Assembly (NCBI GenBank): GCA_029553955.1
Contig: JAKPJZ010000074.1
Location: forward strand, 62,001 to 126,000
Reading direction: 5' to 3'
From: Chloroflexota bacterium
GTDB taxonomy: Bacteria; Chloroflexota; Anaerolineae; SpSt-313
Length of the DNA: 64,000 nucleotides
The position numbers were made by a program, and so were the translations under genes. The notes beneath the pieces were generated by a model that was not told the origin of the DNA, searched no databases, and was given only the letters and a program-made list of their open reading frames with translations. Within the stretch, counting starts at the first letter, position 1, and each line of letters opens with the position of its first letter. Of the stretch, positions 15,881 to 23,259 are shown one piece after another.

Positions 15881-16660
15881 CTACCCTTGGGCCTTGTTGA
15901 TCGGGATTATCCTCATGCCCAGCCCCGGTTCCACCTCAAAGCTGACGATGTTGCCGGTGTTCTTGCTCGCGCCTCTGACCTTGGACACTTGCATGACCTT
16001 GACCAGCTTGGCACCCACCTCCTCGGTGCGCAGGCAGAGGTGCGCATCGCACAGCGAAGTGATGCGCACGAGCAGCTCCGACGAGACGGCATGGGAGTGG
16101 ATGATGTTGACGATGGTCATGCTCTCAGAGCACAGCCGCTTGCAGCCCTCGAAGAAACCAATGACGTCCTCGGGCGGTGTGGCGAGGATGAAGGGCGTGA
16201 GCGCATCGACGAAGACAATGTCGCTGCCGCGATAGTGCTCGGCCCTGATCGCCTCCAGCAGGGCGCCCAGGCAGTCGCCCTCCGAGCGTGCGACTTCCAT
16301 GGGGTAGATGCGCAGCCGGCGCAGCAGCATAAAGTCGAGAATGTCGATGTTCAGGCTCTGCATCTGCTTGATCAGGCTCTTCACCGTGTTCTCGGTGGTA
16401 AAGAAGGCGAGGCGAAAGCCGTCGTAGAGCGAGCCCCACATCATCTGCTGCGATAGCACCGACTTGCCCGCATGGGAATGGCCGTCGATCAGGGTCAGCG
16501 AGCCGATGGGGATGCCGCCACCCATCTTGTTGTCGATCTCCATGTTGCCTGTGGACACCACGCTCTTCCTGGGCTGGTCGCCGGCAGCCTGCTCAGCGCC
16601 GGAGGCGCTGAACGTCTGGCGTGCCTCGCCGATGAGCGTGCCTACAGAGGGTGCTGGCAT
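15881..16660 (-). CDS. arlH: Archaellum regulatory ATPase ArlH (KaiC-like)
   Basis: 259 residues of RecA/KaiC-like fold. Walker A GHSHAGKS is at 60-67, preceded by MGGGIPIGSLTLIDG, and a Walker B-like segment DIVFVDALTPF follows at about 147-157. It has the FlaH-specific features NIIHSH and a C-terminal VKVMQVSKVRGASKNTGNIVSFEVEPGLGMRIIPI. In archaea ArlH binds ArlI and controls motor assembly through ATP binding. It is the strongest single indicator that the cluster is an archaellum and not a Tad or type IV pilus. Confidence 0.93.
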   Translation of the reverse strand: MPAPSVGTLIGEARQTFSASGAEQAAGDQPRKSVVSTGNMEIDNKMGGGIPIGSLTLIDGHSHAGKSVLSQQMMWGSLYDGFRLAFFTTENTVKSLIKQMQSLNIDILDFMLLRRLRIYPMEVARSEGDCLGALLEAIRAEHYRGSDIVFVDALTPFILATPPEDVIGFFEGCKRLCSESMTIVNIIHSHAVSSELLVRITSLCDAHLCLRTEEVGAKLVKVMQVSKVRGASKNTGNIVSFEVEPGLGMRIIPINKAQG

Positions 16661-16693
16661 TCCTGCCTCCCTGCCTACCCGTGAGCGTGCATA

Positions 16694-16862
16694 CCGTCAT
16701 TGCGAGTGACCCAGGGTCTCCGAACCCTGTGCCCAGCACAGAACCTTGGCCTGTCATTGCGAGGAGGCGGCCGCAGCCGCCGACGAAGCAATCCCCAGGT
16801 TGCGAGCGCAGCGAGGCAACTCCAATGCCCGACGCGGAGACTGCGCTGCGCTCGCAATGACA
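16694..16862. repeat. TCATTGCGAG-type repeat cassettes inside the archaellum operon
   Basis: Units GTCATTGCGAGTGACCCAGGG, TGTCATTGCGAGGAGGCGG...ACGAAGCAATC and CGCTCGCAATGACA fill the arlH-arlF gap, where other gene junctions in the operon are a few nt. The first unit is nearly identical to the one at 8500. Confidence 0.82.
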
Positions 16863-16878
16863 GTGTGAGCGCTCAAGC

Positions 16879-17406
16879 TTACTTGACAAAGGCCAGCGAT
16901 GCGGCGATGCCGTTGGGCGTCGAGACGGTCGCCACGCCGGCCGTGCCAACCTTCACCGGGGGCGAGACCTTGACGCGGATGACCAGCTCTTCGCCGGGGT
17001 TCACGATGCCCGGGTCCTGGACCTCCGGGAGGGCTTTGGCGGCGTCGTGGTAGATGCCCTATAGCGCCCACTGGTTCTGCCCGGGGTCGGCCGCCTGGGC
17101 ATACGGGTACCACCCGGCCATGCGGCCGGTGGGCGTCACGTACTCGAGCACGACGTCCCACTGCCGCAAGTCGGAGAGCTTGACGCTGCCATCGTTCTTC
17201 AGGGTGATGGTGACCACGTCGCCGGTGGCCTCCATGCCGGCGCCGACGGGCGACAGGCTGGTGCGCGAGCGCTCCAGAGCGCGCTCATCCATGGCGCGCC
17301 ACGACTCCAGCAGGCCGGTTTGCGCCGAGATGCAGGCATAGGTCAGGGTCAGCATGCTGAGTAGGACGAGGATGATGATGAGTGCCGCTGCTACCACCGT
17401 CTCCAT
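16879..17406 (-). CDS. arlF: ArlF-like archaellum protein interrupted by an in-frame TAG
   Basis: The track ORF (17059-17406, 115 residues) ends at TAG, but the same frame stays open for 59 more codons to TAA at 16879, and those codons read as the missing end of the protein (GIYHDAAKALPEVQDPG...NPGEELVIRVKV...VSTPNGIAASLAFVK). The PGE and TPNG motifs match the C-terminus of the adjacent paralogue 17410-17886 (PGERYFF...TTPNGVS). N-terminal residues 1-25 are a membrane/pilin-like helix and the rest is a beta-sandwich, as in ArlF, the periplasmic stator partner that binds the S-layer in archaea. The stop is thus a single nonsense change, an assembly error or readthrough. The repeat insertion lies directly downstream. 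Confidence 0.75.
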
Positions 17407-17409
17407 GGC

Positions 17410-17886
17410 TCACCTGTTGGGGCTAAAGTAGTACTCGGTCGAGACGCCGTTGGGCGTGGTCATCTTGAAGAAATAGCGTTCGCCCGGCACGAGGACGTAG
17501 CTGAGATCGACGGTGACCTTGAGGGTGCTGCCGGGCTTCCAATAGGTGTCGTTCTCCACGGCGTATTCCCAGTGCGGGTCGCCACTGTCGTGAGGGATGC
17601 GCTGATAGTTGCCCTCCGGGCCAAAGAAGACATCGCAACGCTCGACGGCCTTGATGGAAGAGGCGCCGATGTTCTTGACCCAGACGAGGGCGACGTCGGT
17701 ATAGTCGGGCGACGTACAGGCGTGGATCACCGCGAGCTGGCTGGAGAAGCGCTCATCGATGCGCGCCTTCATGCCGACCAGGGCATTGCTGCTCTGTATG
17801 ACCGCCGGATAGACGGCGCTGAAGAGCATCGTGGCCGCAATGACCCCGGCGACGATCAGGAGGGTGGTGACGATGGCCTTATCCAA
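17410..17886 (-). CDS. arlG: ArlG/ArlF-like archaellum stator protein
   Basis: 158 residues: an N-terminal hydrophobic helix (MDKAIVTTLLIVAGVIAATMLFSAVYPAV) then an extracytoplasmic beta-sandwich with KNIGASSIKAVERCDVFFGPEGNY and PGERYFFKMTTPNGVSTEYYF. This fits the FlaG/FlaF group whose pair forms the stator of the archaellum motor. MDKAIVT at the N-terminus is typical of that group. It is 3 nt from the downstream arlF-like gene and overlaps the upstream ArlD-like gene by 8 nt. Confidence 0.8.
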   Translation of the reverse strand: MDKAIVTTLLIVAGVIAATMLFSAVYPAVIQSSNALVGMKARIDERFSSQLAVIHACTSPDYTDVALVWVKNIGASSIKAVERCDVFFGPEGNYQRIPHDSGDPHWEYAVENDTYWKPGSTLKVTVDLSYVLVPGERYFFKMTTPNGVSTEYYFSPNR

Positions 17887-18571
17887 CCTTCACCTCCTCC
17901 ACCAGCCGGCGGGTGGCCGCGACGTCGACATCGCGCCCCAGGGCCTCGTTCAGCTTGAGGAGGAGCTCGAGCACCACGCGCAGGCGGACACGCTCCGCCG
18001 GCGGCTCGTCATCGCTGAGCTCGATGAGCTGCAGCAGGGCATCTCTGACCCCCTGGTCGAGATAGCCTGCGTTCGCATAGATCTCGATGGCCCGGATGGT
18101 GCGCTCTTTGCCAATCTTCTGCACGCTGCCGCCGGCCCATTCGGTCAGCCGCGCCACAAGGCCCCAGTCGGTGCTCTCGGCCTCCGGCGGCGCGAGAGAG
18201 GCTGCGCCGGTGCCCTCCGGCGGCAGCGCGGCCTCGGGGGCGTCGCCTGCATCCGACAATGACCTCAAGGCGTCGCTGCGCACGAGCGAGCCCACCCTCA
18301 GCGCCGGCGCATCCACGGCAGGGGCTGGCTCCAGCTCTGCCATGGTGACCCGCTGTACGCCCGAGAACGAAGCCGCGCCGTGTTGCGACCCATTGCCCCT
18401 GAGCGCAGGCGCGGCGGCGTCGGGGGCAGGCGCCTCCTGGGCCCTGAGGTCGGGATAGTAGTGGAAGAGGATCTGCTCCTGGATCTCGAGCAACGTGTTG
18501 CGGATCTGGTCCTTCAGGATGCCTAGTTCGTCCTCAAGGGTCTTGACTCTGTTTTCCAGTGCCACAGGCAT
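17879..18571 (-). CDS. ArlD/E-like cytosolic archaellum protein
   Basis: 230 residues. A short N-terminal coiled coil (LENRVKTLEDELGILKDQIRNTLLEI) and an Ala/Pro-rich linker lead to a C-terminal helical domain (TDWGLVARLTEWAGGSVQKIGKERTIRAIEIYANAGYLDQGVRDALLQLIELSD) that resembles the FlaD/E domain, in which a W..fL..kvG...l..Yy..gWI..V...Ll pattern is conserved. In archaea ArlCDE links the motor to the chemotaxis adaptor CheF; there is no chemotaxis gene in this window. The assignment is by pattern and position. Confidence 0.65.
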   Translation of the reverse strand: MPVALENRVKTLEDELGILKDQIRNTLLEIQEQILFHYYPDLRAQEAPAPDAAAPALRGNGSQHGAASFSGVQRVTMAELEPAPAVDAPALRVGSLVRSDALRSLSDAGDAPEAALPPEGTGAASLAPPEAESTDWGLVARLTEWAGGSVQKIGKERTIRAIEIYANAGYLDQGVRDALLQLIELSDDEPPAERVRLRVVLELLLKLNEALGRDVDVAATRRLVEEVKVG

Positions 18572-18594
18572 GCCTCGCTCTATGGGTAAGGATG

Positions 18595-18630
18595 GCGGTT
18601 CAGCCGGGCCTCGCGACCCGGCTGAACCGC
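18595..18630. repeat. Hairpin after the archaellin gene
   Basis: GCGGTTCAGCCGGG and its exact complement (14-bp stem) enclose CCTCGCGA, in the 89-bp gap between the archaellin gene and the rest of the operon. Such a stem downstream of a filament subunit gene may stabilise the 3' end of a short abundant message or give partial termination, making archaellin the most abundant product. Confidence 0.75.
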
Positions 18631-18660
18631 TCGGTACAGACCCTGGGGAGGCAGGATCGT

Positions 18661-19260
18661 CTAGTGGAAATCGATCACAGTGTCGATGTAGGAGGGCGTC
18701 GTCTTTTGGATCAGCAGCACGCCGCCGCGCGGCGGTTTGACTTCGATGGCGAAGGTCGTGTCCGTGCCGAGCGTGATGCCGTTCTTCGTATCGGTCAGGT
18801 CGATCGTGATCTTGGCCAGTTCGCCGTCCTCCAGCAGGTTGTCTTCATCGTGCCTGACTGGCCAGTCCACCGACCACTGGAGGCCGGAGACTGACTTCTC
18901 GGCATCGCGGTAGTCGATGACGACCTTGTTGGTGCCGGAGATGGTGCTGGTCAGGTCGATGGCCGTGCCGCCGGCGACATTGCCCACGGTGAACACGATG
19001 TTCTTGATTTGGCCCTCTCCAGCGGCGCCAGGGGTGTTCTCGGTGGCGAGGACGGCTCCGCGCAGCTCGAGCGAGGCGCTGACCTCCTGCAGCCCAGAGA
19101 GAATGGCTTCCTTGGCCTTCTCTGTCGAGGTCGTGCCAGCCGAGAGGACCGTGAAGGCAAAGACGGCGGCGACCACGACGAAGGCGATCAGGATGATGGC
19201 GGTTTCGAGGGCGGTGATGCCGCTCTCATCCCTAAAGAACCTCTTTAGCCTGTCGTACAC
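18661..19260 (-). CDS. arlB: Archaellin (archaellum filament subunit)
   Basis: 199 residues with a class III signal peptide: basic leader MYDRLKRFFRDESG, predicted cleavage after Gly14, then ITALETAIILIAFVVVAAVFAFTVLSAG, the signature helix of archaeal flagellins. The C-terminal end VKPPRGGVLLIQKTTPSYIDTVIDFH also matches archaellin. GTG 19260 follows AAAGGAG. A prepilin peptidase must process it but none is in this window. First gene of the archaellum operon. Confidence 0.94.
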   Translation of the reverse strand: MYDRLKRFFRDESGITALETAIILIAFVVVAAVFAFTVLSAGTTSTEKAKEAILSGLQEVSASLELRGAVLATENTPGAAGEGQIKNIVFTVGNVAGGTAIDLTSTISGTNKVVIDYRDAEKSVSGLQWSVDWPVRHDEDNLLEDGELAKITIDLTDTKNGITLGTDTTFAIEVKPPRGGVLLIQKTTPSYIDTVIDFH

Positions 19261-19503
19261 CTTTGACTCCTTTCGTGTGCCACTCAGCGTGGCAAGACGT
19301 TACTGCTCTCCCCAAGATCGAAGGCTCGGCCGATGCCGGCTTCGCCCGGGCGCCGCCGCGGCGGGCAGTCACTGCTGCGCGCGGGAGCACTGCGCATCGG
19401 AATCGACATATCCTCGTTGATTAGGCGCATGTGGAGCGCACAGACCTTCGCACGCGGCGTAAAGCCACAGTTAAAGATCAGCTCTGTGCCGGAGAGCGGG
19501 CGA
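19261..19503. other. GC-rich leader upstream of archaellin
   Basis: On the minus strand this has several adjacent stem-forming segments (GCCGCCGCGGCGGC, CGCCCGGGCG, GCCGGCATCGGC, TGCCACGCTGAGTGGCA) before the AAAGGAG site. No convincing -10/-35 pair was found here. It may be a structured 5' leader, but I cannot match it to a known riboswitch. Confidence 0.35.
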
Positions 19504-19551
19504 TGGGGAGACGCCTGACAGGTCTCCAGAGACCTGTCAGGCGTCTCCCCA
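19504..19551. repeat. CCTGACAGG-family hairpin, 23-bp arms
   Basis: TGGGGAGACGCCTGACAGGT and its complement with a 2-nt loop, between the divergent archaellin and MscS genes. Both arms carry the same A-to-G variant (ACGCC) relative to other copies, so base pairing is kept. Confidence 0.85.
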
Positions 19552-19591
19552 CCACTACAATCCAAAAGGAGCGCGGTCTGAGCAGGTGACG

Positions 19592-19620
19592 TTGCAGCGC
19601 GAGTTGTCACATGTTATAAT
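19592..19620 (+). promoter_or_regulatory. Sigma-70 promoter of the MscS gene
   Basis: TTGCAG and TATAAT separated by 17 nt, 25 nt before ATG 19645, with a GGAAAGGGGTAGGGG ribosome site in between. Confidence 0.75.
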
Positions 19621-19644
19621 GCTGCCTCGGAAAGGGGTAGGGGA

Positions 19645-20691
19645 ATGGCCTTCCTGCAGTGGACCGTCCTCGGCAACACGGTGCAGACTTGGGCCTGTGC
19701 GCTCCTGATCACGATCCCGATCTTGGTGTTGTTCTGGGCCGCGCAGCGCGTGTTGCTGCGGCGCTTTCGCCGCCACGCGCTGGCCACCAAGAGTGCTGTT
19801 GACGATGTGATCAGCGGCGTTCTGGCGCGGACGCGCTTCTGGCTGCTGGCCGTGCTGGCGGTCTATGCGGGGTCGCTGGTGCTCACGCTGCCGCCCGAGG
19901 TGGCCGCCTGGAGCGGCGCCCTCGCGCTGGCTGGGCTGCTGGCGCAGTTGGCCATCTGGGCCGATGCGCTGATCGACCATTGGCTGGCCTGCTACCAGAA
20001 GCAGCACGGCGGCGGCGAAGGCGTGGGCACCATGCGCGTGGTGGGCTTTTTCGCGCGGCTGGCGCTCTATTCGCTCGTCGCGCTCCTCGCGCTCGACAAC
20101 CTGCCCAACGTCCAGGTCACGAGCCTCATCGCCAGCCTGGGGGTGGGCGGCATTGCCGTCGCCCTGGCGGTGCAGAACATTCTGGCCGATCTGTTGGCGT
20201 CGCTGTCCATCGCCTTCGACCGGCCCTTTGTCATCGGCGATGCGATCGTCGTGGGCGACTATTCGGGCACCGTGGAGCAGATTGGGCTCAAGACCACGCG
20301 GCTGCGCAGCCTCTCGGGCGAGCAACTGATCATTTCGAACAACGACCTGCTGAGCAGCCGCATCCGCAACTATCGGCGCATGCAGGAGCGGCGCATCGCC
20401 TTTACCATCGGCGTCACCTACGAGACGCCGTATGACAAGCTCGAGCGCATCCCGGCGCTGATCAGGGAGATCATCGAGGCGCAGCCGCTGGCGCGTTTCG
20501 ATCGCGCGCATTTTCAGGCGTACGGCGATTTGGCGCTGCTCTTCGAGACGGTCTACTATATGCGCACGCCCGACTATGCCGCCTATATGGATACGCAGCA
20601 GGCCATCAACCTGGCCATCTTTCGGCGCTTTGCCGAGGAGGGGATTGCCTTCGCCCGCCCGGCGCAGATGCTGTACGTCAGCAAGAACTAG
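19645..20691 (+). CDS. MscS-family mechanosensitive channel
   Basis: 348 residues. Four hydrophobic segments precede the pore-lining helix (TSLIASLGVGGIAVALAVQNILADLLASLSIAFDRPF), which has the Gly/Ala ridge of MscS TM3, followed by the beta domain (VIVGDYSGTVEQIGLKTTRLRSLSGEQLIISNNDLL) and the C-terminal alpha/beta domain. It opens on membrane tension to release solutes under osmotic downshock. It is monocistronic with its own promoter. Confidence 0.92.
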   Translation: MAFLQWTVLGNTVQTWACALLITIPILVLFWAAQRVLLRRFRRHALATKSAVDDVISGVLARTRFWLLAVLAVYAGSLVLTLPPEVAAWSGALALAGLLAQLAIWADALIDHWLACYQKQHGGGEGVGTMRVVGFFARLALYSLVALLALDNLPNVQVTSLIASLGVGGIAVALAVQNILADLLASLSIAFDRPFVIGDAIVVGDYSGTVEQIGLKTTRLRSLSGEQLIISNNDLLSSRIRNYRRMQERRIAFTIGVTYETPYDKLERIPALIREIIEAQPLARFDRAHFQAYGDLALLFETVYYMRTPDYAAYMDTQQAINLAIFRRFAEEGIAFARPAQMLYVSKN

Positions 20692-20745
20692 CGAAGCTTC
20701 GCCTCAAGCAGACGAGGACATCCACCGCAGAGGCGCGGAGGGCGC

Positions 20746-20847
20746 TGTAATGGTCTTGATGGGCCGTAGCCTAGCCGCTTGTGGGCGTCGCAGCCCTGTG
20801 ATGGTCTTGATGGGCCGTAGCCTAGCCCCTTGTGGGCGTCGCAGCCG
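20746..20847. repeat. Tandem repeat, two 51-bp units
   Basis: Units 20746-20796 and 20797-20847 differ at a few positions and contain GATGGGCCGTAGCCTAGCC and TTGTGGGCGTCGCAGCC. A related GTAGCCTAGCC...GTGGGCGTCG segment occurs inside the inverted-repeat element at 21968-22104. Confidence 0.8.
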
Positions 20848-20867
20848 AAGACCGTTGCGCTGAGCCG

Positions 20868-21833
20868 CTAGATAGATGAGCGCTCGCGGTAGGGCGTGGT
20901 GCCAAAGCGCGTCACGACGACTGCGCCGAGGCCCCATACGCCGATGGCGCCAATGACGATAAAGCCGACGCAGGGGATGCTGGTGAGCGTGGCCAGGATG
21001 GCGAGGCCCACGGTGGCGGCGAGGAGCGGCTCGTGGCCGCCGCGCCGGCCGGTGAGCGCCTGCTGGCCCACGGCGAGGCCGGCCGGCAGCCAGGCAAAGA
21101 GCAGGCCGGCCGCCAGGGCGATGACGATAGCGGCCGCAAGTGGAATGCCGATGACGGTTGAGGCCAGGAGCGGCACGCCGACGACAGCGACAAGCCAGGC
21201 CAGCAGCCCGGCGGCCACGCTCTGCCAGGGGTGGCGGCGCAGGGCGTGGCTGGCGCGCTCGGCCGGGCCGGGGGCGATAGTGAGCACGAGCAGGCCCAAC
21301 GCCACGACGACGAGGCTCCCCAGGAGCACTTGCAGCGCCCAGACGAAGAGGTTGCCGGCCATGCCGATGCCCCACGGCCAGCCGAACCAAAAGCTCGGCA
21401 GCGAGAGCAGGCAGCGTTCGCGCCAGCGGCTGAGGAGGGGCGCCTGAGGGCTGCCGCGGCCGCCCATGACCTCGCCGTGGACCACGGCGCCGGCCCGCCG
21501 CAGCACACCGCCAGAGGCCAGAACGTCGCCCGCCACCCGCGCCGTCTCGGCCAGCGTAATGTCGCCGCTGGGCGCAAAGGCTTGCCCGTCGACCTGGCCG
21601 GCGATGGAGATGCCGCCGCCGAGGGCGAGCACATCGCCGTGGACCGCGGCCCCCGGCCCCACAATGACGTTGCCGCCAAAGGCGACCATGTGTCCGTCGA
21701 GCCGTTGGCCGGCGGCCAGAGTCACGTCGCGGCCAAAGCTTACCCAACTGCCGAGGCCACCACGACGGAAAAGGGGCTGCCCAACCACCAGGAGCAGCAC
21801 CAGCAGCGCCAGCAGCACCCGCCACTTGGACAT
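20868..21833 (-). CDS. Polymer-forming (bactofilin-like) membrane protein
   Basis: 321 residues. An N-terminal membrane helix is followed by about 100 residues of short beta repeats (VAFGGNVIVGPGAAVHGDVLALGGGISIAGQVDGQAFAPSGDITLAETARVAGDVLASGG), the right-handed beta-helix style of polymer-forming cytoskeletal domains. The C-terminal half has about six hydrophobic helices rich in Gly, Ala and Val. The combination is common in uncharacterised envelope proteins; the function is unknown. ATG 21833 follows GGGAGGT; the longer track start is unsupported. Confidence 0.75.
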   Translation of the reverse strand: MSKWRVLLALLVLLLVVGQPLFRRGGLGSWVSFGRDVTLAAGQRLDGHMVAFGGNVIVGPGAAVHGDVLALGGGISIAGQVDGQAFAPSGDITLAETARVAGDVLASGGVLRRAGAVVHGEVMGGRGSPQAPLLSRWRERCLLSLPSFWFGWPWGIGMAGNLFVWALQVLLGSLVVVALGLLVLTIAPGPAERASHALRRHPWQSVAAGLLAWLVAVVGVPLLASTVIGIPLAAAIVIALAAGLLFAWLPAGLAVGQQALTGRRGGHEPLLAATVGLAILATLTSIPCVGFIVIGAIGVWGLGAVVVTRFGTTPYRERSSI

Positions 21834-21967
21834 CGCGCGCACCTCCCGCACACGCCCACTGCCACGGGCATCAGCAATCTGCATGCCGTGGCAGCGGGCT
21901 GCGCGGAGTCAGGCTGGCAGGAGCTGCCGCGCGGAACGGATGAGTGCCTCGCGCCGCTCGCAGGCAG

Positions 21968-22104
21968 CTAGAACATCGGTCAAGTATTCGCATAGACGAC
22001 GTAGCCTAGCCCCCCTTGGCCGCCGCAGGCGGCTTCGTGGGCGTCGGAGGACGATGATTCGGCCGTCTGGGGGCCTTCGCAGGAATACTTGACCGATGTT
22101 CTAG
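21968..22104. repeat. Inverted-repeat element with 22-bp perfect ends
   Basis: CTAGAACATCGGTCAAGTAT at the left is repeated as its exact complement at the right (arms 21968-21989 and 22083-22104) around 93 bp. It lies at the 3' boundary of the decayed kinase remnant. It looks like a miniature inverted-repeat element. Confidence 0.75.
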
Positions 22105-23206
22105 GCCGGCCTGCTGCATGCCCAGAAGGACGGCGCCAATGACCGGCGGGGCCGTCAACCGCACCAGGCGCGCCCGCAGCGCAAGGGCATGAATCGTCTG
22201 ACGCATCGGCTCGATGAGCGCCGGGCCGCCATCGAACATGCTGCCGATGAGCACCACGTCAAAGGCGAGCTCGGCAAACTCGAGCTGGCGGATGACGGCG
22301 CAGGCCAGCTCGCCCAGCGGATGATCTCCAGGGCGACGGAATCGCCCTGTGCGGCTACCTGGAACACCAGTGGCGCCGCATCGGCGTGTACCTCGACCTT
22401 GCCTGAGGTCAGGCCCTCGAGGAGCTCCTCGATGCTGCGCAGCCCGGCGCGCTTGACAAAGGCTGGGGTCAGTTGCGTGCGTGGGCCGCGCCGTATCCAT
22501 TCGTGAGCGATGGTCTGCAGCGTTTTGAACACGAGCTCGCTCGCGCCCGCTGCCTCGCCCACGGCCACGCCCCAGCCTGCGGCCGCACCTGCAGCAGGCC
22601 CAAGGCACCATCGTTGACCGCCTCGATCGACGCCTGGAGGCCAGGGGGCGGATGTGCGAGGAGGGCCTGGTAGGCAGCGCGCTGGCTCCCGGTCACCGCG
22701 GCCTCGGCCGCCAGCAGCTCATACGCCTCGACCTGTGCCAACAGGCCAAAGCATACTGCGGGAAGCGGCTCCGCAGGCGGAGGATGGATGCCGTCACGGT
22801 CAACGCGGCAGGGCAGCTCCAGAACCCAATCCTGCGGCCAGCCTGGCACCGCGCCACCATGGGGCGCATTGACCACGTGCGTCTCGCCGGTGTCGTTGAC
22901 GAGCCCGTGTCTCTGCCCCAGGTACTCGTCGGCGCGCGAGGCAGCCATGCCGCCGGCGCGCAATTGGGCGATGACATAGGCCGCGCCCTCGATGGCCGCG
23001 CGCTGGTCGTGCGACAGGACTACACGGGACGGGTTGCCTTGGGCGGCCACCATGCGCTGGGCGAGACCGCCCACGATGGCCAGCCGTGCGGCGTCGATGT
23101 CCATCAAGCACAACTCGCTCAGGGGAAGGGAACCAGCGCGCGCCAGGAAGCCGCTGACCAACTCGGGCGTGCAGGTTGACCCTCCACCAATGACAGTGAT
23201 CTTCAC
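22105..23206 (-). pseudogene. Decayed fusion of a GH4 glycosidase and a BadF/NAGK-type kinase
   Basis: The frame from ATG 23206 reads as the start of a family-4 glycoside hydrolase (MKITVIGGGSTCTPELVSGFL, then ELCLMDIDAARL) but jumps from the NAD-binding half (RHGLVNDTGETHVV) directly to the C-terminal part (NAPHGGAVPGWPQDWVLELPCRVDRDG), so roughly 200 central residues are missing. It then runs into the middle of a BadF/N-acetylglucosamine-kinase protein (EAVNDGALGLL). The continuation switches frame near 22585 (AGWGVAVGE...ELVFKTLQTIAHEW) and again near 22320 (GELACAVIRQLEFAELAFDVVLIGSMFDGG). Both genes have lost function. They were probably neighbours in an amino-sugar or phospho-glycoside locus. 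Confidence 0.8.
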
Positions 23207-23259
23207 GATCTTGTGCGCCGCACGCCTGCCTTGATGCTCGCAGCCGTGAGGGGCGCTGC

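Noticed and set aside
16879-17406. TAG read as pyrrolysine
   Set aside because: A single TAG in one gene, no pylTSBCD genes in the window, and neighbouring genes such as glmS end normally with TAG.
9534-19260. Tad/Flp pilus or type IVa pilus cluster
   Set aside because: The secretion-type ATPase and platform protein could suggest it, but the KaiC-like ArlH, the archaellin leader and C-terminus and the ArlF/G-like proteins fit an archaellum; no prepilin peptidase, TadC pair or secretin is present.
19261-19503. c-di-GMP-I riboswitch upstream of archaellin
   Set aside because: A GGGCGAAGCC...GGCC segment is loosely reminiscent, but the conserved aptamer core could not be aligned; kept only as a structured leader.
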